NCBI RefSeq assembly: GCF_005870035.1
Contig: NZ_SWJG01000002.1
Location: forward strand, 372,001 to 436,000
DNA length: 64,000 nucleotides
Origin: Spirosoma lacussanchae
GTDB taxonomy: Bacteria > Bacteroidota > Bacteroidia > Cytophagales > Spirosomataceae
Reading direction: 5' to 3'
Position 1 is the first letter of the stretch; the number at the start of each line of letters is the position of its first letter. A model generated the notes under the pieces. It did no database searches. It saw nothing but the letters and a program-made list of their open reading frames with translations, and had not been told where the DNA came from. Shown here piece by piece: positions 45,101 to 52,985 of this stretch. The position numbers and the translations under genes were made by a program.

Positions 45101-45120
45101 CGCATACAGACCCATTTGCT

Positions 45121-46074
45121 ATGATTATTACCCTCACACTCAACCCGGCGGTAGACATCAGCATGACCGTTGATCGGTTGATCCCCGAACAGAAGCTGCA
45201 CTGCTCCCAACCCAGCTACGATGCTGGCGGGGGCGGCATTAACGTATCGAAAGCAATCCGTCGCCTGGGTGGCCAGTCGCTGGCGGTCTTCACCTCCGGT
45301 GGCGCTACCGGTATTCGATTGCAGGAGCTGGTGGAACAGGAAGGTATTCCATACCAGATCATCGGTATTCAGGAGCCGAGCCGCGAGTGCTTTGTGGTGG
45401 CCGAAACCGCCACCAACCAGCAGTTTCGGTTTGGGACGCCGGGGCCTGTACTGACGGGTGGCGAAGTCAGCGCCTGCCTGGCCCACGTGCAAGCTCTGTC
45501 CGAACCCATCGACTATCTGGTCGTCAGTGGCAGCCTGCCGCCTGGTTCGCCGACCGAATTGTATGCCACCCTGGCCCGGTTCGCTAAATCGCGCGCCATC
45601 AGGGTGGTGCTCGACACCTCGGGAGAACCCCTGCGGGTGGCTCTGGACGAAGGAGTATTTCTGATCAAGCCGAACCTAGGCGAGCTGGCGCGGCTGGTGG
45701 GCGTCGATCGACTCGAAACGGACGAAATCAACCAGGCGGCCATGAACCTGATCAACGAAGGAAACTGCGAAGTGGTGGTGGTATCACTGGGGCCGCGCGG
45801 GGCACTGATGGTCACCGCCGACGGGCATGAGTTTGTGCAGGCCCCGCCCGTCAAAAAGATGAGTACGGTTGGGGCGGGCGACAGTCTGGTGGGCGGCATG
45901 GTTCACGCACTGGCCCAGGGGAAATCTTATGCCGACGCACTCCGTCAGGGCGTGGCCTGCGGAACGGCTGCTACGATGAACCCCGGTACGGAGCTGTTCC
46001 ACCGGGCCGATGCCGACCGGCTTCTGGACTGGATCAATCAACAACGTCAAATGCAGTTGTCGCAGGAAGTATAA
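45121..46074 (+). CDS. pfkB: PfkB-family hexose kinase (6-phosphofructokinase 2 / 1-phosphofructokinase type)
   Basis: A 317-residue kinase of the PfkB/ribokinase family: MIITLTLNPAVDISMTVDRL, AGGGGINVSKAIRRLGG (sugar binding), FLIKPNLGELARLVG, VVSLGPRGALMV and the C-terminal TVGAGDSLVGGMVHAL with the catalytic GAGD Asp near 253-256. This is the pattern of E. coli Pfk-2 and 1-phosphofructokinase; the preferred substrate cannot be chosen from sequence. The promoter carries an FNR-like box pair, so the enzyme is probably raised when oxygen is low, supporting glycolysis. The gene is closed by the terminator at 46088-46144. Confidence 0.88.
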   Translation: MIITLTLNPAVDISMTVDRLIPEQKLHCSQPSYDAGGGGINVSKAIRRLGGQSLAVFTSGGATGIRLQELVEQEGIPYQIIGIQEPSRECFVVAETATNQQFRFGTPGPVLTGGEVSACLAHVQALSEPIDYLVVSGSLPPGSPTELYATLARFAKSRAIRVVLDTSGEPLRVALDEGVFLIKPNLGELARLVGVDRLETDEINQAAMNLINEGNCEVVVVSLGPRGALMVTADGHEFVQAPPVKKMSTVGAGDSLVGGMVHALAQGKSYADALRQGVACGTAATMNPGTELFHRADADRLLDWINQQRQMQLSQEV

Positions 46075-46087
46075 GGGTCACCCGTAG

Positions 46088-46144
46088 CAACGATTTGGGA
46101 CAGAAAAAGAAGTCAAAGACCTCTTTTTCTGTCCCAAATCGTTG
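46088..46144. terminator. Bidirectional terminator after pfkB
   Basis: A perfect 23-bp inverted repeat (arms 46088-46110 and 46122-46144) with an 11-base loop lies between the convergent pfkB and the 132-residue protein gene. The stem includes an internal A5/T5 run, so U-rich RNA would be made in either direction. Confidence 0.88.
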
Positions 46145-46149
46145 ATTGG

Positions 46150-46548
46150 TTATTGAAAGGCGGGCAGCTCAGTCATATAGCGCCGTATGTCAGTCTTGAA
46201 CGTCCGGAAGTCGGTGTGGAAACTATCCATCTCGGTACGCAGATACTGATGGTCGAGCCGGGTTTCGGCGTCGAGAATGCGACCCAGCCGTACGCCTTTG
46301 GCGACCTCACTTTCCAGGGTGTCGATGTCCTGCAGTAGCCGTTTACTCAGTCGGCGAAAGTGGTGGAGCTGGCTGAGTTCGGCCGTCCAGGTCGTGTCGG
46401 CTTCGGCGCCGGCAACGGTGATCTCATTCAGCGTTCCTAGCAGCTCTTCCCAAAAGTTAACTTCCTGCAGGGCCAGTTCGAGTTCGTTGCGCCAGATGCG
46501 GTGCAGGAGGTGAGCCTCGGTTAACTGGCGATATTTTTCTGGTTTCAT
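46150..46548 (-). CDS. Small helical protein of unknown function, 132 aa (stress-operon member)
   Basis: No signal peptide or membrane helix is seen. The sequence is almost wholly helical with heptad-like hydrophobic spacing (LELALQEVNFWEELLGTLNE, FRRLSKRLLQDIDTLESEV), suggesting a coiled coil or helical bundle. I do not recognise a family. It is the last gene of a minus-strand operon of FixH-like, 102-residue, and two universal stress proteins, starting 12 bp after the second USP. A second small helical protein of similar length (131 aa at 54999) lies in the same island under the same kind of promoter. Confidence 0.7.
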   Translation of the reverse strand: MKPEKYRQLTEAHLLHRIWRNELELALQEVNFWEELLGTLNEITVAGAEADTTWTAELSQLHHFRRLSKRLLQDIDTLESEVAKGVRLGRILDAETRLDHQYLRTEMDSFHTDFRTFKTDIRRYMTELPAFQ

Positions 46549-46560
46549 ACGCGGGTTCGG

Positions 46561-47466
46561 TTAGCGATAGGTAGTAACGGACAGGCTGTCCAGACTCGAC
46601 GGCTGAGCTGATATTGCTGGTTGGGTCACATCGCCCGCACTCACGGTAACCGTATCGTACAGGGTGAGGAGGGGTACCCGGGGGTGGTAGGCCATCGACC
46701 GCGTTAGGCTGTTGGTCAGCAGCACATCCAGTATGGTTTTGTGGTGCGGAAGCATCACCAGCAGATCAACGGCATGGGCGTCGAGGTAGGCGTAGATGCC
46801 GTGGCGCACGTCGTCGTCGTGAATGGTATAGCGAAGAGTAGACAGGTTCTCCAGGGCTTTTTCGACATACCGGCGGTTTACCTCACTGCTGTGGCTGTCG
46901 GGCGTGGCAGGATTCTCGATGGTCAGCAAGGTAAGCGCGGCTGCTTTCCGGGCCGCCAGATCGGTCAGGAACCGGAGCGATTCGGCATCGTTGACGGAGC
47001 GGTAGTCGGTGGCCAGCACGACCTGTTCGACCGGACGAATAGGGGCCGACAGGGGGACGACCAGCACGTTGGTGGCGGCATGCCGAACCAGCCCGGTAGC
47101 GACGTTGCCGATAAACTCGCTGAACCCGGCCCCCGTCGCACCGGCCACGACGAGATCGAACGGTTCATCGGCCAGCAGCTGTTCCACAACGCCTACCGGC
47201 CCGCCCAGCGCCACCAGCTTCTGGTAGGTGTGGTAGCTCGGTACGGCTGGTTGCGTGAGTGCCTGCTGTAAGTCGTGTAACGCTTGTTCGGCGGACTCGC
47301 GCTGCTCGGCCAGCAGAAAAGCCGCGTTATGGCTCAGGTCCGGTTCGAGCGGGAGTGCGTGCAGGAGCGAAAAACTGGCCGCCGTGTCGGCAAACAGCGC
47401 CTGCGTAAAGGCGATGGCATGGCGTGAGGCCGCCGAAAAATCGGTTAATAACAGGATCTTATACAT
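46561..47466 (-). CDS. Universal stress protein, two tandem UspA domains
   Basis: The ATG at 47466 gives 301 residues starting MYKILLLTDFSAASRHAI, the usual UspA entry; an open extension of 32 codons upstream lacks similarity. Domain 1 covers about 1-140 (VVAGATGAGFSEFIGNVATG and LVVPL as the G-2X-G-9X-G nucleotide loop region) and domain 2 about 145-280 (VVLATDYRSVNDAESLRFL to VDLLVMLPHHKTILDVL). USPs bind ATP or other nucleotides and help cells survive stress or lack of oxygen. The gene is between another USP (34 bp upstream) and the 132-residue protein gene. Confidence 0.9.
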   Translation of the reverse strand: MYKILLLTDFSAASRHAIAFTQALFADTAASFSLLHALPLEPDLSHNAAFLLAEQRESAEQALHDLQQALTQPAVPSYHTYQKLVALGGPVGVVEQLLADEPFDLVVAGATGAGFSEFIGNVATGLVRHAATNVLVVPLSAPIRPVEQVVLATDYRSVNDAESLRFLTDLAARKAAALTLLTIENPATPDSHSSEVNRRYVEKALENLSTLRYTIHDDDVRHGIYAYLDAHAVDLLVMLPHHKTILDVLLTNSLTRSMAYHPRVPLLTLYDTVTVSAGDVTQPAISAQPSSLDSLSVTTYR

Positions 47467-47500
47467 GGTTGTGCGGAAAGGTGAGTGGATCGGCTTGTCG

Positions 47501-48370
47501 TTAGAGGGCGTAATCCAGGTTGGAGAGGTCGTCGATGGCCTGTGGCTTATCGCGGCTCCCACTGTCGTAGAGGGTCAGCGTGGGTACGGCTGGCGCAAAG
47601 ACCAGCGATCGGGTTACGCTGTTACTGGCCAGAATGTCGGTCCAGCCTTTGTGTTTGGGAATGCTAATCAGCAGGTCGATTGGATGGCCGGCTACGTAGG
47701 CATCGATACCCTGCCTGGCGGTAGGCGCTTCCAGCCGGGCCGTGCGTGGCTCAACGGGCGTCAGAAACTGCCGGATACGTAGCTCCTGATCGGTGGTGAC
47801 TACCTGTTTGTGCGGGGTGTCAATGGTCAGCAGGGTCAGGGTCGCTCCTTTCAGCGTAACGATATCTTTAACGGGACAAAGCAGTTTGCAGTCTGTCAGG
47901 CTGGCAAAGTCCGTAGCTAATACGACCCGGCGGATGGGTCTGATCTGTGAGTCGACCGGCACCACCAGCAGGTTCGCGTTCAGGTACCGGACAAGCGTAG
48001 TGGCGGTATTGCCGAACAGCTCATTGGTCCCATCTTTCTTGGCCCCAATGACAACGTAATCGTAAGTTTCGTTGGATAAAGCTTCGTTGACCGCATCGAG
48101 GAGGGGACCCGGACAGGCCGACGACCGGAACGTATGCCAGTCGTTGGCGGCTTCCCGGCGCAGGCTGGCCACCAGATCGTACAAGGCGTCGGCAAAGGCC
48201 GCACGGGCGGTTGTCGATACGTGTTTGGTGCCGTAAAAACTGTCGGGTTCGACCGGGTGCGCGCAGAGCAAATGAAAATCAGCGACGGTGTCGCCAAAGA
48301 AGGCGCGGGCATAGGTAAGAGCCTGGCGAGACGCTTCCGAGAAGTCGGTCAGCAAAAGGATTTTTTTCAT
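47501..48370 (-). CDS. Universal stress protein, two tandem UspA domains
   Basis: A 289-residue protein with the start MKKILLLTDFSEASRQAL. Domain 1 (about 1-145) includes YDYVVIGAKKDGTNELFGNTA and LLVVPVD, matching the ATP-binding glycine loop of UspA. Domain 2 (about 150-275) has VVLATDFASLTDCKLLCPV and IDLLISIPKHKGWTDILAS. It resembles the neighbouring USP, a probable tandem duplication. It is the third gene of the operon beginning at 48947, behind the divergent three-box FNR-like promoter, which suggests induction at low oxygen. USPs under FNR/Anr control are well known in other bacteria. Confidence 0.9.
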   Translation of the reverse strand: MKKILLLTDFSEASRQALTYARAFFGDTVADFHLLCAHPVEPDSFYGTKHVSTTARAAFADALYDLVASLRREAANDWHTFRSSACPGPLLDAVNEALSNETYDYVVIGAKKDGTNELFGNTATTLVRYLNANLLVVPVDSQIRPIRRVVLATDFASLTDCKLLCPVKDIVTLKGATLTLLTIDTPHKQVVTTDQELRIRQFLTPVEPRTARLEAPTARQGIDAYVAGHPIDLLISIPKHKGWTDILASNSVTRSLVFAPAVPTLTLYDSGSRDKPQAIDDLSNLDYAL

Positions 48371-48384
48371 GGGTTACACCCCGG

Positions 48385-48693
48385 TTAGTTCATACAGGAA
48401 AGGGGAAACGAACTGAAAAGGGCCAGCACTAACGCCATGATCACAATCCGGCGTACCGCTGGCGAGGCAATCAGCGAGCCGACCTGCCGTACGGGCTGGT
48501 ACATGCGTTCGGGTCGGTACTGCCAGCGGGGCATTGACCGCAGCAGGTGCCGGATGTGCTCCGGTGCGTCTTCTACCAGCAGACTCCGGCGGCTATGGTC
48601 CAGTACCGGAACATGTTCGTTCAGAAAGGCAAGGTCGGTAGTGGGCATGGTGCCCCGGCCCGTATAGGTCAGAATGAAGCGTTGCGTTTTCAT
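48385..48693 (-). CDS. Small protein of unknown function with C-terminal membrane helix, 102 aa
   Basis: The first ~60 residues (MKTQRFILTYTGRGTMP, LNEHVPVLDHSRRSLLVEDA, HIRHLLRSMPRWQY) form a compact alpha/beta region. It is vaguely like the small inhibitor or propeptide fold of subtilases, but I would not name it so. Residues about 78-98 (SPAVRRIVIMALVLALFSSF) are a likely membrane helix, so it would be a tail-anchored protein. It lies between the FixH-like gene (11 bp) and the first USP (14 bp) in the FNR-box operon. Confidence 0.65.
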   Translation of the reverse strand: MKTQRFILTYTGRGTMPTTDLAFLNEHVPVLDHSRRSLLVEDAPEHIRHLLRSMPRWQYRPERMYQPVRQVGSLIASPAVRRIVIMALVLALFSSFPLSCMN

Positions 48694-48704
48694 GCGCGAT
48701 CCGG

Positions 48705-48947
48705 TTAATCGACAAAAATTTCCTTTTCTTCCAGATACTGCTGACGGCCATCGGACCAGTTGAGCCGCGCCCGCCAGCGTCCCCTCGACAGCTGAGCCGT
48801 TGAAACTACGTGCCGGGGGTGATCGGTAGGGGTGATGGCTACCCGAACTTCCTCGTCAGTAGTGGCGGTGCTGAAGATGACGTCACCTTTGCGGAACGAG
48901 ACGGGCAACACAAAGGCCAGTAGATGGGAGGATGGTTCAAAGGTCAT
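48705..48947 (-). CDS. FixH-like short protein, 80 aa
   Basis: The last 30 residues, GRWRARLNWSDGRQQYLEEK, resemble the C-terminal beta-strands of FixH proteins, which help load copper into microaerobic cbb3 cytochrome oxidase. The usual N-terminal membrane helix of FixH is missing; the protein starts MTFEPSSHLLAFVLPVSFRK and has only weak hydrophobicity. It may therefore be a free periplasm-like or cytoplasmic domain, or a derivative with a different role. The match is by pattern only. It is the first gene of the five-gene stress operon with the FNR-like three-box promoter. Confidence 0.5.
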   Translation of the reverse strand: MTFEPSSHLLAFVLPVSFRKGDVIFSTATTDEEVRVAITPTDHPRHVVSTAQLSRGRWRARLNWSDGRQQYLEEKEIFVD

Positions 48948-48978
48948 GTCCGGGGCGTCAATGAAAGAATTGACTCAA

Positions 48979-49096
48979 CAAAGTTGGCCGGACTGGCCCG
49001 GTCGGGGTATGACGGGTATCAGCCCGAGCGCTGATAGACTTCAGAGCCGCTCCTGAACTCAGTCACCGGGCACCCGACCGGTAATCCGCATTTTTG
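48979..49096. promoter_or_regulatory. Divergent promoter with three FNR-like boxes at exact 22-bp spacing
   Basis: Boxes: ATGACGGGTATCAG (49009-49022), CTGATAGACTTCAG (49031-49044), CTGAACTCAGTCAC (49053-49066). All have TGA-N6-TCA and start 22 bp apart, two helical turns. The -7 element on the minus strand (CAACTTTG, 48986-48979) begins 36 bp after the outer edge of the first box. On the plus strand CATTTTTG (49089-49096) begins 36 bp after the start of the third. Thus the array serves the FixH/USP operon (start 48947) and the L,D-transpeptidase gene (start 49176). Confidence 0.78.
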
Positions 49097-49175
49097 CTGG
49101 CGTCGTAAACCCGCCCCGGCCAGTAGGGTCGTCAGCAGCTGAACGACTCTCTTCTCCCCAACCGAAAATACGGAT

Positions 49176-50291
49176 ATGCATTATCTCTGGTGTGTTGTAT
49201 GGATAGCCCTGGCCACTGGTACGGCCCGCGCTCAGGTAGCCGGCGACTGGTTGCGGCTGCGGCAGTATGGCCAGACCATTGGTGTCGACAGCCTGTGTGC
49301 TGAGCCCGACGAAGCCTGCCTGACCCGCTATTTTACTCAGATCGTGTATGGCCGTCGCCCTCGCCGGCTGGGCTACCAGGGGGTGGCCGAACGAATCGAT
49401 ACCAGCCGGATCAGCCGCCTGACAGAGCAGTTTCGGACCGGTGCCGACTGGTGCCCGCTACTCGATTCGCTCGAGTCGCATGACCCGGCTTATCGGCAGC
49501 TGAAAGAGTACTGCCAGCGTTGCCTGATCGACGATTACATGGCCGACTCGCTCACGCTGGAGCAGGTTCGGGAAACGCTGAACACCTACCGCTGGCTGAA
49601 CCGATTTTCGGCTTCCAGACGAGTGGTGGTGAACGTGCCGTCGGCTACGCTTCGGGTCATCGATTCGGCCGGGCAAACGCTACTCCACAGCCGGGTTGTC
49701 GTGGGTAAACCCGCCACGCCAACCCCCAGCTTTACGGCCGAGATCAGCAGCGTGGTGGTTTACCCGTACTGGAACGTGCCGCGCTCCATCATGATAAACG
49801 AGATGCTGCCCGCTATACGGAAAAATCCGGCCGCCACGCTGGATGCCTTAAAGCTCCAGGTCATCGACGCCAGCGGGCGGGTGGTTGATCCGGCTGTGGT
49901 GAACTGGTCGGCCAGGCCGTTTCCGTACCGCCTTCGCCAATCGACCGGCTGCGATAACGCGCTGGGGCTGCTGAAGTTCAACCTCGATAACCCGTATGAC
50001 ATTTACCTCCACGATACCAACGCCCGTCCGCTCTTCACCCGGTCGAATCGGAGCCTGAGCCACGGCTGCGTCCGGGTCGAGAAGCCCATACAACTGGCCA
50101 ATCTGCTGCTCGGCTATACACGGTTCGGCCCGTCGTTCCTGAGCAGCTGCCCTACCAACGCCAGTCCGAAAAGCATACGGTTCCCTGAGCCGGTGCCGGT
50201 TATTGTCGTCTACAACGTACTCGATATCGATGAGAGCAACGCCATTCGGGTTTATCGTGATGTGTACGGCTGGTGGCGACTGCCTTTGTAG
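49176..50291 (+). CDS. L,D-transpeptidase (YkuD) family protein
   Basis: A 371-residue exported protein (signal peptide about 1-19, GTARAQ). The C-terminal catalytic domain (about 160-340) contains RVVVNVPSATLRVIDSAGQT, a VVVGKPATPTPSF strand, YWNVPRSIM, and the signature SLSHGCVRVEKP with catalytic Cys298 and His296. The preceding ~130 residues are helical and resemble the N-terminal domain of YcbB/LdtD-type enzymes. These enzymes form 3-3 cross-links in peptidoglycan or attach lipoproteins. It is read from the shared three-box FNR-like region, so wall remodelling appears linked to the stress response. Confidence 0.87.
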   Translation: MHYLWCVVWIALATGTARAQVAGDWLRLRQYGQTIGVDSLCAEPDEACLTRYFTQIVYGRRPRRLGYQGVAERIDTSRISRLTEQFRTGADWCPLLDSLESHDPAYRQLKEYCQRCLIDDYMADSLTLEQVRETLNTYRWLNRFSASRRVVVNVPSATLRVIDSAGQTLLHSRVVVGKPATPTPSFTAEISSVVVYPYWNVPRSIMINEMLPAIRKNPAATLDALKLQVIDASGRVVDPAVVNWSARPFPYRLRQSTGCDNALGLLKFNLDNPYDIYLHDTNARPLFTRSNRSLSHGCVRVEKPIQLANLLLGYTRFGPSFLSSCPTNASPKSIRFPEPVPVIVVYNVLDIDESNAIRVYRDVYGWWRLPL

Positions 50292-50312
50292 CGCGGTATT
50301 GCCGCCAACAAA

Positions 50313-50341
50313 AACCCCGTAGCGAATATCACTACGGGGTT
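50313..50341. terminator. Terminator after L,D-transpeptidase
   Basis: A perfect 10-bp stem (AACCCCGTAG at 50313-50322, CTACGGGGTT at 50332-50341) with a 9-base loop lies 21 bp after the stop. A run of A (50309-50312) gives T's on the minus strand, so it can also end the convergent minus-strand operon. Confidence 0.75.
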
Positions 50342-50492
50342 ATCTATTACACTGCTCTCTTCTTTGCAACCAACTAACCCCCTATACGGAAGGGTTTACC
50401 TGGAGACAGACCTGATCGGCAACGCTGCCGGGGGCGGATTATACCAGCCGATAACCACAACCGCAGCCACTTATCGATCAGGTCTGATCTCA

Positions 50493-51044
50493 TTATTTCT
50501 TGCTTTGTGTTGTCCAGAGTACGTGCATGCTGACCAGGCCTACCACCGTTGTCCGGGGCAATTTCACCGGGCGATGATCGGGGCGGGCAGCGGGTTCTCG
50601 TTTGTCATGGCTAAGCAGCCGGTAGAAAGCCAGGGCCATAAGCAGGGTAGCCGGAAAGGCCGCGCCCAGACCCAGCGGAGAGATGGCCAGGCAGAAAACA
50701 ATACCACCTGCGCAACCCAGCCGGAACCAGCGTCGCTTCATAAACATCGAGGCCGCTATGCCCACCTGCCCGACCGCAATACTCAGTACCATAGGCGTGA
50801 TGATCGGCTCGAACCCGCCCAGAATAAACCGGCTGTAGAGCGGAATGGCGTAATCGGTATAGTTCTGGTAGACCCAGGGCGTGTTGAGTGCGGTTCGGGT
50901 ATTGACCAGGGCGGCTGCCAGAAACAGCAGACAGAACACCAGGCGCGTCACGGTAGGCCACCGGTAACTACCAATGACCTGCACAACCGCAAACCCATTG
51001 ACGACGAAATAGGCAACCAGGAAGAGGGTATCGAGCGTTTTCAT
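50493..51044 (-). CDS. Membrane protein of unknown function, 183 aa
   Basis: The sequence holds about four to five hydrophobic segments (LDTLFLVAYFVVNGFAVVQV, LVFCLLFLAAALV, ITPMVLSIAVGQVGIAAS, GGIVFCLAISPLGLGAAF, LLMALAFYRLLS). The tail near 160-183 is basic and polar. No motif lets me assign a function. It is the third gene of the D-lactate dehydrogenase operon, 23 bp after the flavin-type oxidase gene, so its expression should follow the FNR-like promoter at 52554-52619. Confidence 0.72.
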   Translation of the reverse strand: MKTLDTLFLVAYFVVNGFAVVQVIGSYRWPTVTRLVFCLLFLAAALVNTRTALNTPWVYQNYTDYAIPLYSRFILGGFEPIITPMVLSIAVGQVGIAASMFMKRRWFRLGCAGGIVFCLAISPLGLGAAFPATLLMALAFYRLLSHDKREPAARPDHRPVKLPRTTVVGLVSMHVLWTTQSKK

Positions 51045-51067
51045 AAGGCGTAAGGCGTCAGGACGAA

Positions 51068-51496
51068 TTACTCTTTAATTTCGCTCCGGCCAGTCTTGCT
51101 GAGAATCCGGATGCGGTAAACAACCGGCGGTGGAGGCTGGGGCACCTCGCCCGTGGATGAAATCACGTCGCTGCGGGGCGCTACCCGGCCGGGGCCCAGG
51201 CGCTGTTCGGCATAGATCCGATCGTCGCCGGTTAGTTCTTCATACACGCCTTGTACCACTACGCTCCGCCAGGAGGTCGGGCTGCATGCTTCATCGACTT
51301 CGAAACATACCGTGGGGTTCTGGCGCAGCATACGGGTTTTGGTGCCCTCGCGGGTATGACCGTAGATGGCATTGCCGTCGTAGAGGTACGCAACGGGTAA
51401 AACCAGCACCTGCCCGTCGGCAGTGCAGCCAATGCGACCAAAGAACTGCGTACTTAGCAGGTGTTCGGTCAGTTCGGGAGAGAGGTCGTGTAGCAT
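51068..51496 (-). CDS. Pyridoxamine 5'-phosphate oxidase-family protein
   Basis: A 142-residue protein of the split-barrel FMN-binding (PPOX) fold: TQFFGRIGCTADGQVLVLPVAY, IYGHTREGTKTRMLRQNPTV, CFEVDEACSPTSWRSVVVQG. The GHTREGTK segment lies where other members bind the flavin phosphate. Small members of this fold are NimA-like or general flavin-dependent reductases, not necessarily vitamin B6 enzymes. It follows the D-lactate dehydrogenase by 36 bp and precedes a membrane protein by 23 bp. Confidence 0.85.
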   Translation of the reverse strand: MLHDLSPELTEHLLSTQFFGRIGCTADGQVLVLPVAYLYDGNAIYGHTREGTKTRMLRQNPTVCFEVDEACSPTSWRSVVVQGVYEELTGDDRIYAEQRLGPGRVAPRSDVISSTGEVPQPPPPVVYRIRILSKTGRSEIKE

Positions 51497-51532
51497 GGCA
51501 GGGTACCGTTTTACCGGTTGAAGAACATCCGT

Positions 51533-52525
51533 TCAGCACATCGATGCCTTAGTAATCAGGGCCGTTTGCTGGTTGTCGTAAAAGCTGAACTGGTTAAGCA
51601 TGCTGCGGGCAATTTGTCGCAGGGCCTCGTCGGTCAGGAATCCCTGGTGAGCGGTCAGCAGTACCCGGGGGTGCGTTCGTAAGCGATTCAGCAGGGCATC
51701 GGTAATGGGTTGATCGGCATGGTTGTAATGGAAATACGTGCGTTCGCCTTCGTATACATCTGCCGCGTAGCCCGCCAGCTGACCCGCATCCAGGGCGTTG
51801 AGCAGGGCTTCAGTATGAACCAGTTTGCCGCGTCCGGTATTTATCAGAAAAGCCCCCGGCTTCAGCAGCGACAGCGTTTTGGCGTTGATCAAGTAGGTTG
51901 TCAGGGGCGTTAGCGCGCAGTGCATGGAGACGATGTCGGCCTGCTGGAGCAGCTCCCGGAGGGGCACGTAAACGACACCCGACTCCAGCAGTCGGCGGTC
52001 CGGGCCGATATCATAGGCCAGTACCTGACAGCCGAAGCCCTGCATGATATGCAGGAAGGCTTTGCCAATTCGGCCGGTGCCTATAACCCCCACCGTTTTA
52101 CCGTGCAGGTCGGTACCAACCAGCCCGTTGATCAAAAAATTACCGGTAATGACCCGGTTGTGGGCTTCGGGCAGGTGCCGGATCAGCCCGAGAAGTAAAC
52201 CTACGGCCTGTTCGGCCACCGAAAACGGGGAGTAGCCCGGAATGTGCAGGAGGGTCATGTCCAGATCGCAGAGGGCGTGCTGGTCAACGTTGTCCAGCCC
52301 GACGCACCGCATACCCAGTACACCAATGCCCAGCCCCCGCAGCTGTTGCAGAACGGGGCGGCTCAGGTCGTCGTTGACGAAGGCACATACGGCCTGGTGA
52401 CCAGCGGCTTTCGACGCCGTTTCGAGGGTCAGCGCTTCGGGTATGTAGGTGATCTGATGGTGACCGCGCAGTTCGTCGAACCAGCGTTGATCGAAAGGTT
52501 GGGCGCTGTAAAAGGCGATAGTCAT
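51533..52525 (-). CDS. ldhA: D-lactate dehydrogenase (2-hydroxyacid dehydrogenase)
   Basis: The 330-residue enzyme is a D-specific 2-hydroxyacid dehydrogenase of LdhA type: MTIAFYSAQPFDQRWF (as in E. coli LdhA), VGVIGTGRIGKAFLHIM (NAD fold), LINTGRGKLVHTEALL with the catalytic Arg, and VLLTAHQGFLT with catalytic His293. It reduces pyruvate to D-lactate and re-oxidises NADH under oxygen-poor conditions. This fits the FNR-like box pair in its promoter. It is the first of three genes, followed by the PPOX-family protein. Confidence 0.92.
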   Translation of the reverse strand: MTIAFYSAQPFDQRWFDELRGHHQITYIPEALTLETASKAAGHQAVCAFVNDDLSRPVLQQLRGLGIGVLGMRCVGLDNVDQHALCDLDMTLLHIPGYSPFSVAEQAVGLLLGLIRHLPEAHNRVITGNFLINGLVGTDLHGKTVGVIGTGRIGKAFLHIMQGFGCQVLAYDIGPDRRLLESGVVYVPLRELLQQADIVSMHCALTPLTTYLINAKTLSLLKPGAFLINTGRGKLVHTEALLNALDAGQLAGYAADVYEGERTYFHYNHADQPITDALLNRLRTHPRVLLTAHQGFLTDEALRQIARSMLNQFSFYDNQQTALITKASMC

Positions 52526-52553
52526 GAGCAGGCGACTGGCTAAGTTGATGTAC

Positions 52554-52619
52554 CAAAATTGAGATTAGTTCGACACCTAAGCCCTGACCATCCTCACTGT
52601 CTAGCCTGACTTTAAGCAG
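52554..52619 (-). promoter_or_regulatory. FNR-like box pair and -7 element of ldhA promoter
   Basis: Proximal box CTGACCATCCTCAC (52584-52597) has the intact TGA-N6-TCA core; the distal one (52606-52619, CTGACTTTAAGCAG) has GCA for TCA. They are 22 bp apart. On the minus strand the -7 element is CAATTTTG (52561-52554), which begins exactly 36 bp after the box start. The ldhA start is at 52525. Confidence 0.75.
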
Positions 52620-52985
52620 TTTGTTGTACTAAGTATTTATTAGTATGTAATTGATTGTGAAATTTGTTACCAAATGGTAAGTTAGATTGAGCCAATGCCT
52701 CAAAGGAGCGCTTCAGCAATTATTCTGGCGCCTACCTTTATGAGAATGAAGTGAATTCGACGAATCAATCTGGGTTAACACCATCACTTCACGTGGACCG
52801 GTGAGTGTTGAGTAATAATAACTAAGTAAGGTGATCCGCGTATCATCGATTGCTTAACCAGCCTGGACCAGTTCGGGTGGGGATTTTAGTTTTCTTTGTT
52901 ACTATATTAAAACATGCGGTAACGTTGTTTCGTTAGTGTGTACGGCTTAATCCGCCCTTGTTCTTTATCCTAACGTGTAAAAACA
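52620..52985. other. Non-coding region upstream of the PAS protein gene
   Basis: No ORF of note lies here. It is AT-richer than its surroundings and contains small palindromes: TACTAA/TTAGTA (arms 52627-52632 and 52640-52645) and TTACCA-AA-TGGTAA (52667-52680). A search by eye found no TGA-N6-TCA box here. A weak promoter candidate lies at 52895-52927 (listed separately). Confidence 0.6.
52895..52927 (+). promoter_or_regulatory. Candidate promoter of the PAS protein gene
   Basis: TTTG (52895-52898) and TAACGTTG (52920-52927, one mismatch to TAnnTTTG) are separated by 21 bp. The PAS gene starts at 52986. The match is weak. Confidence 0.3.
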
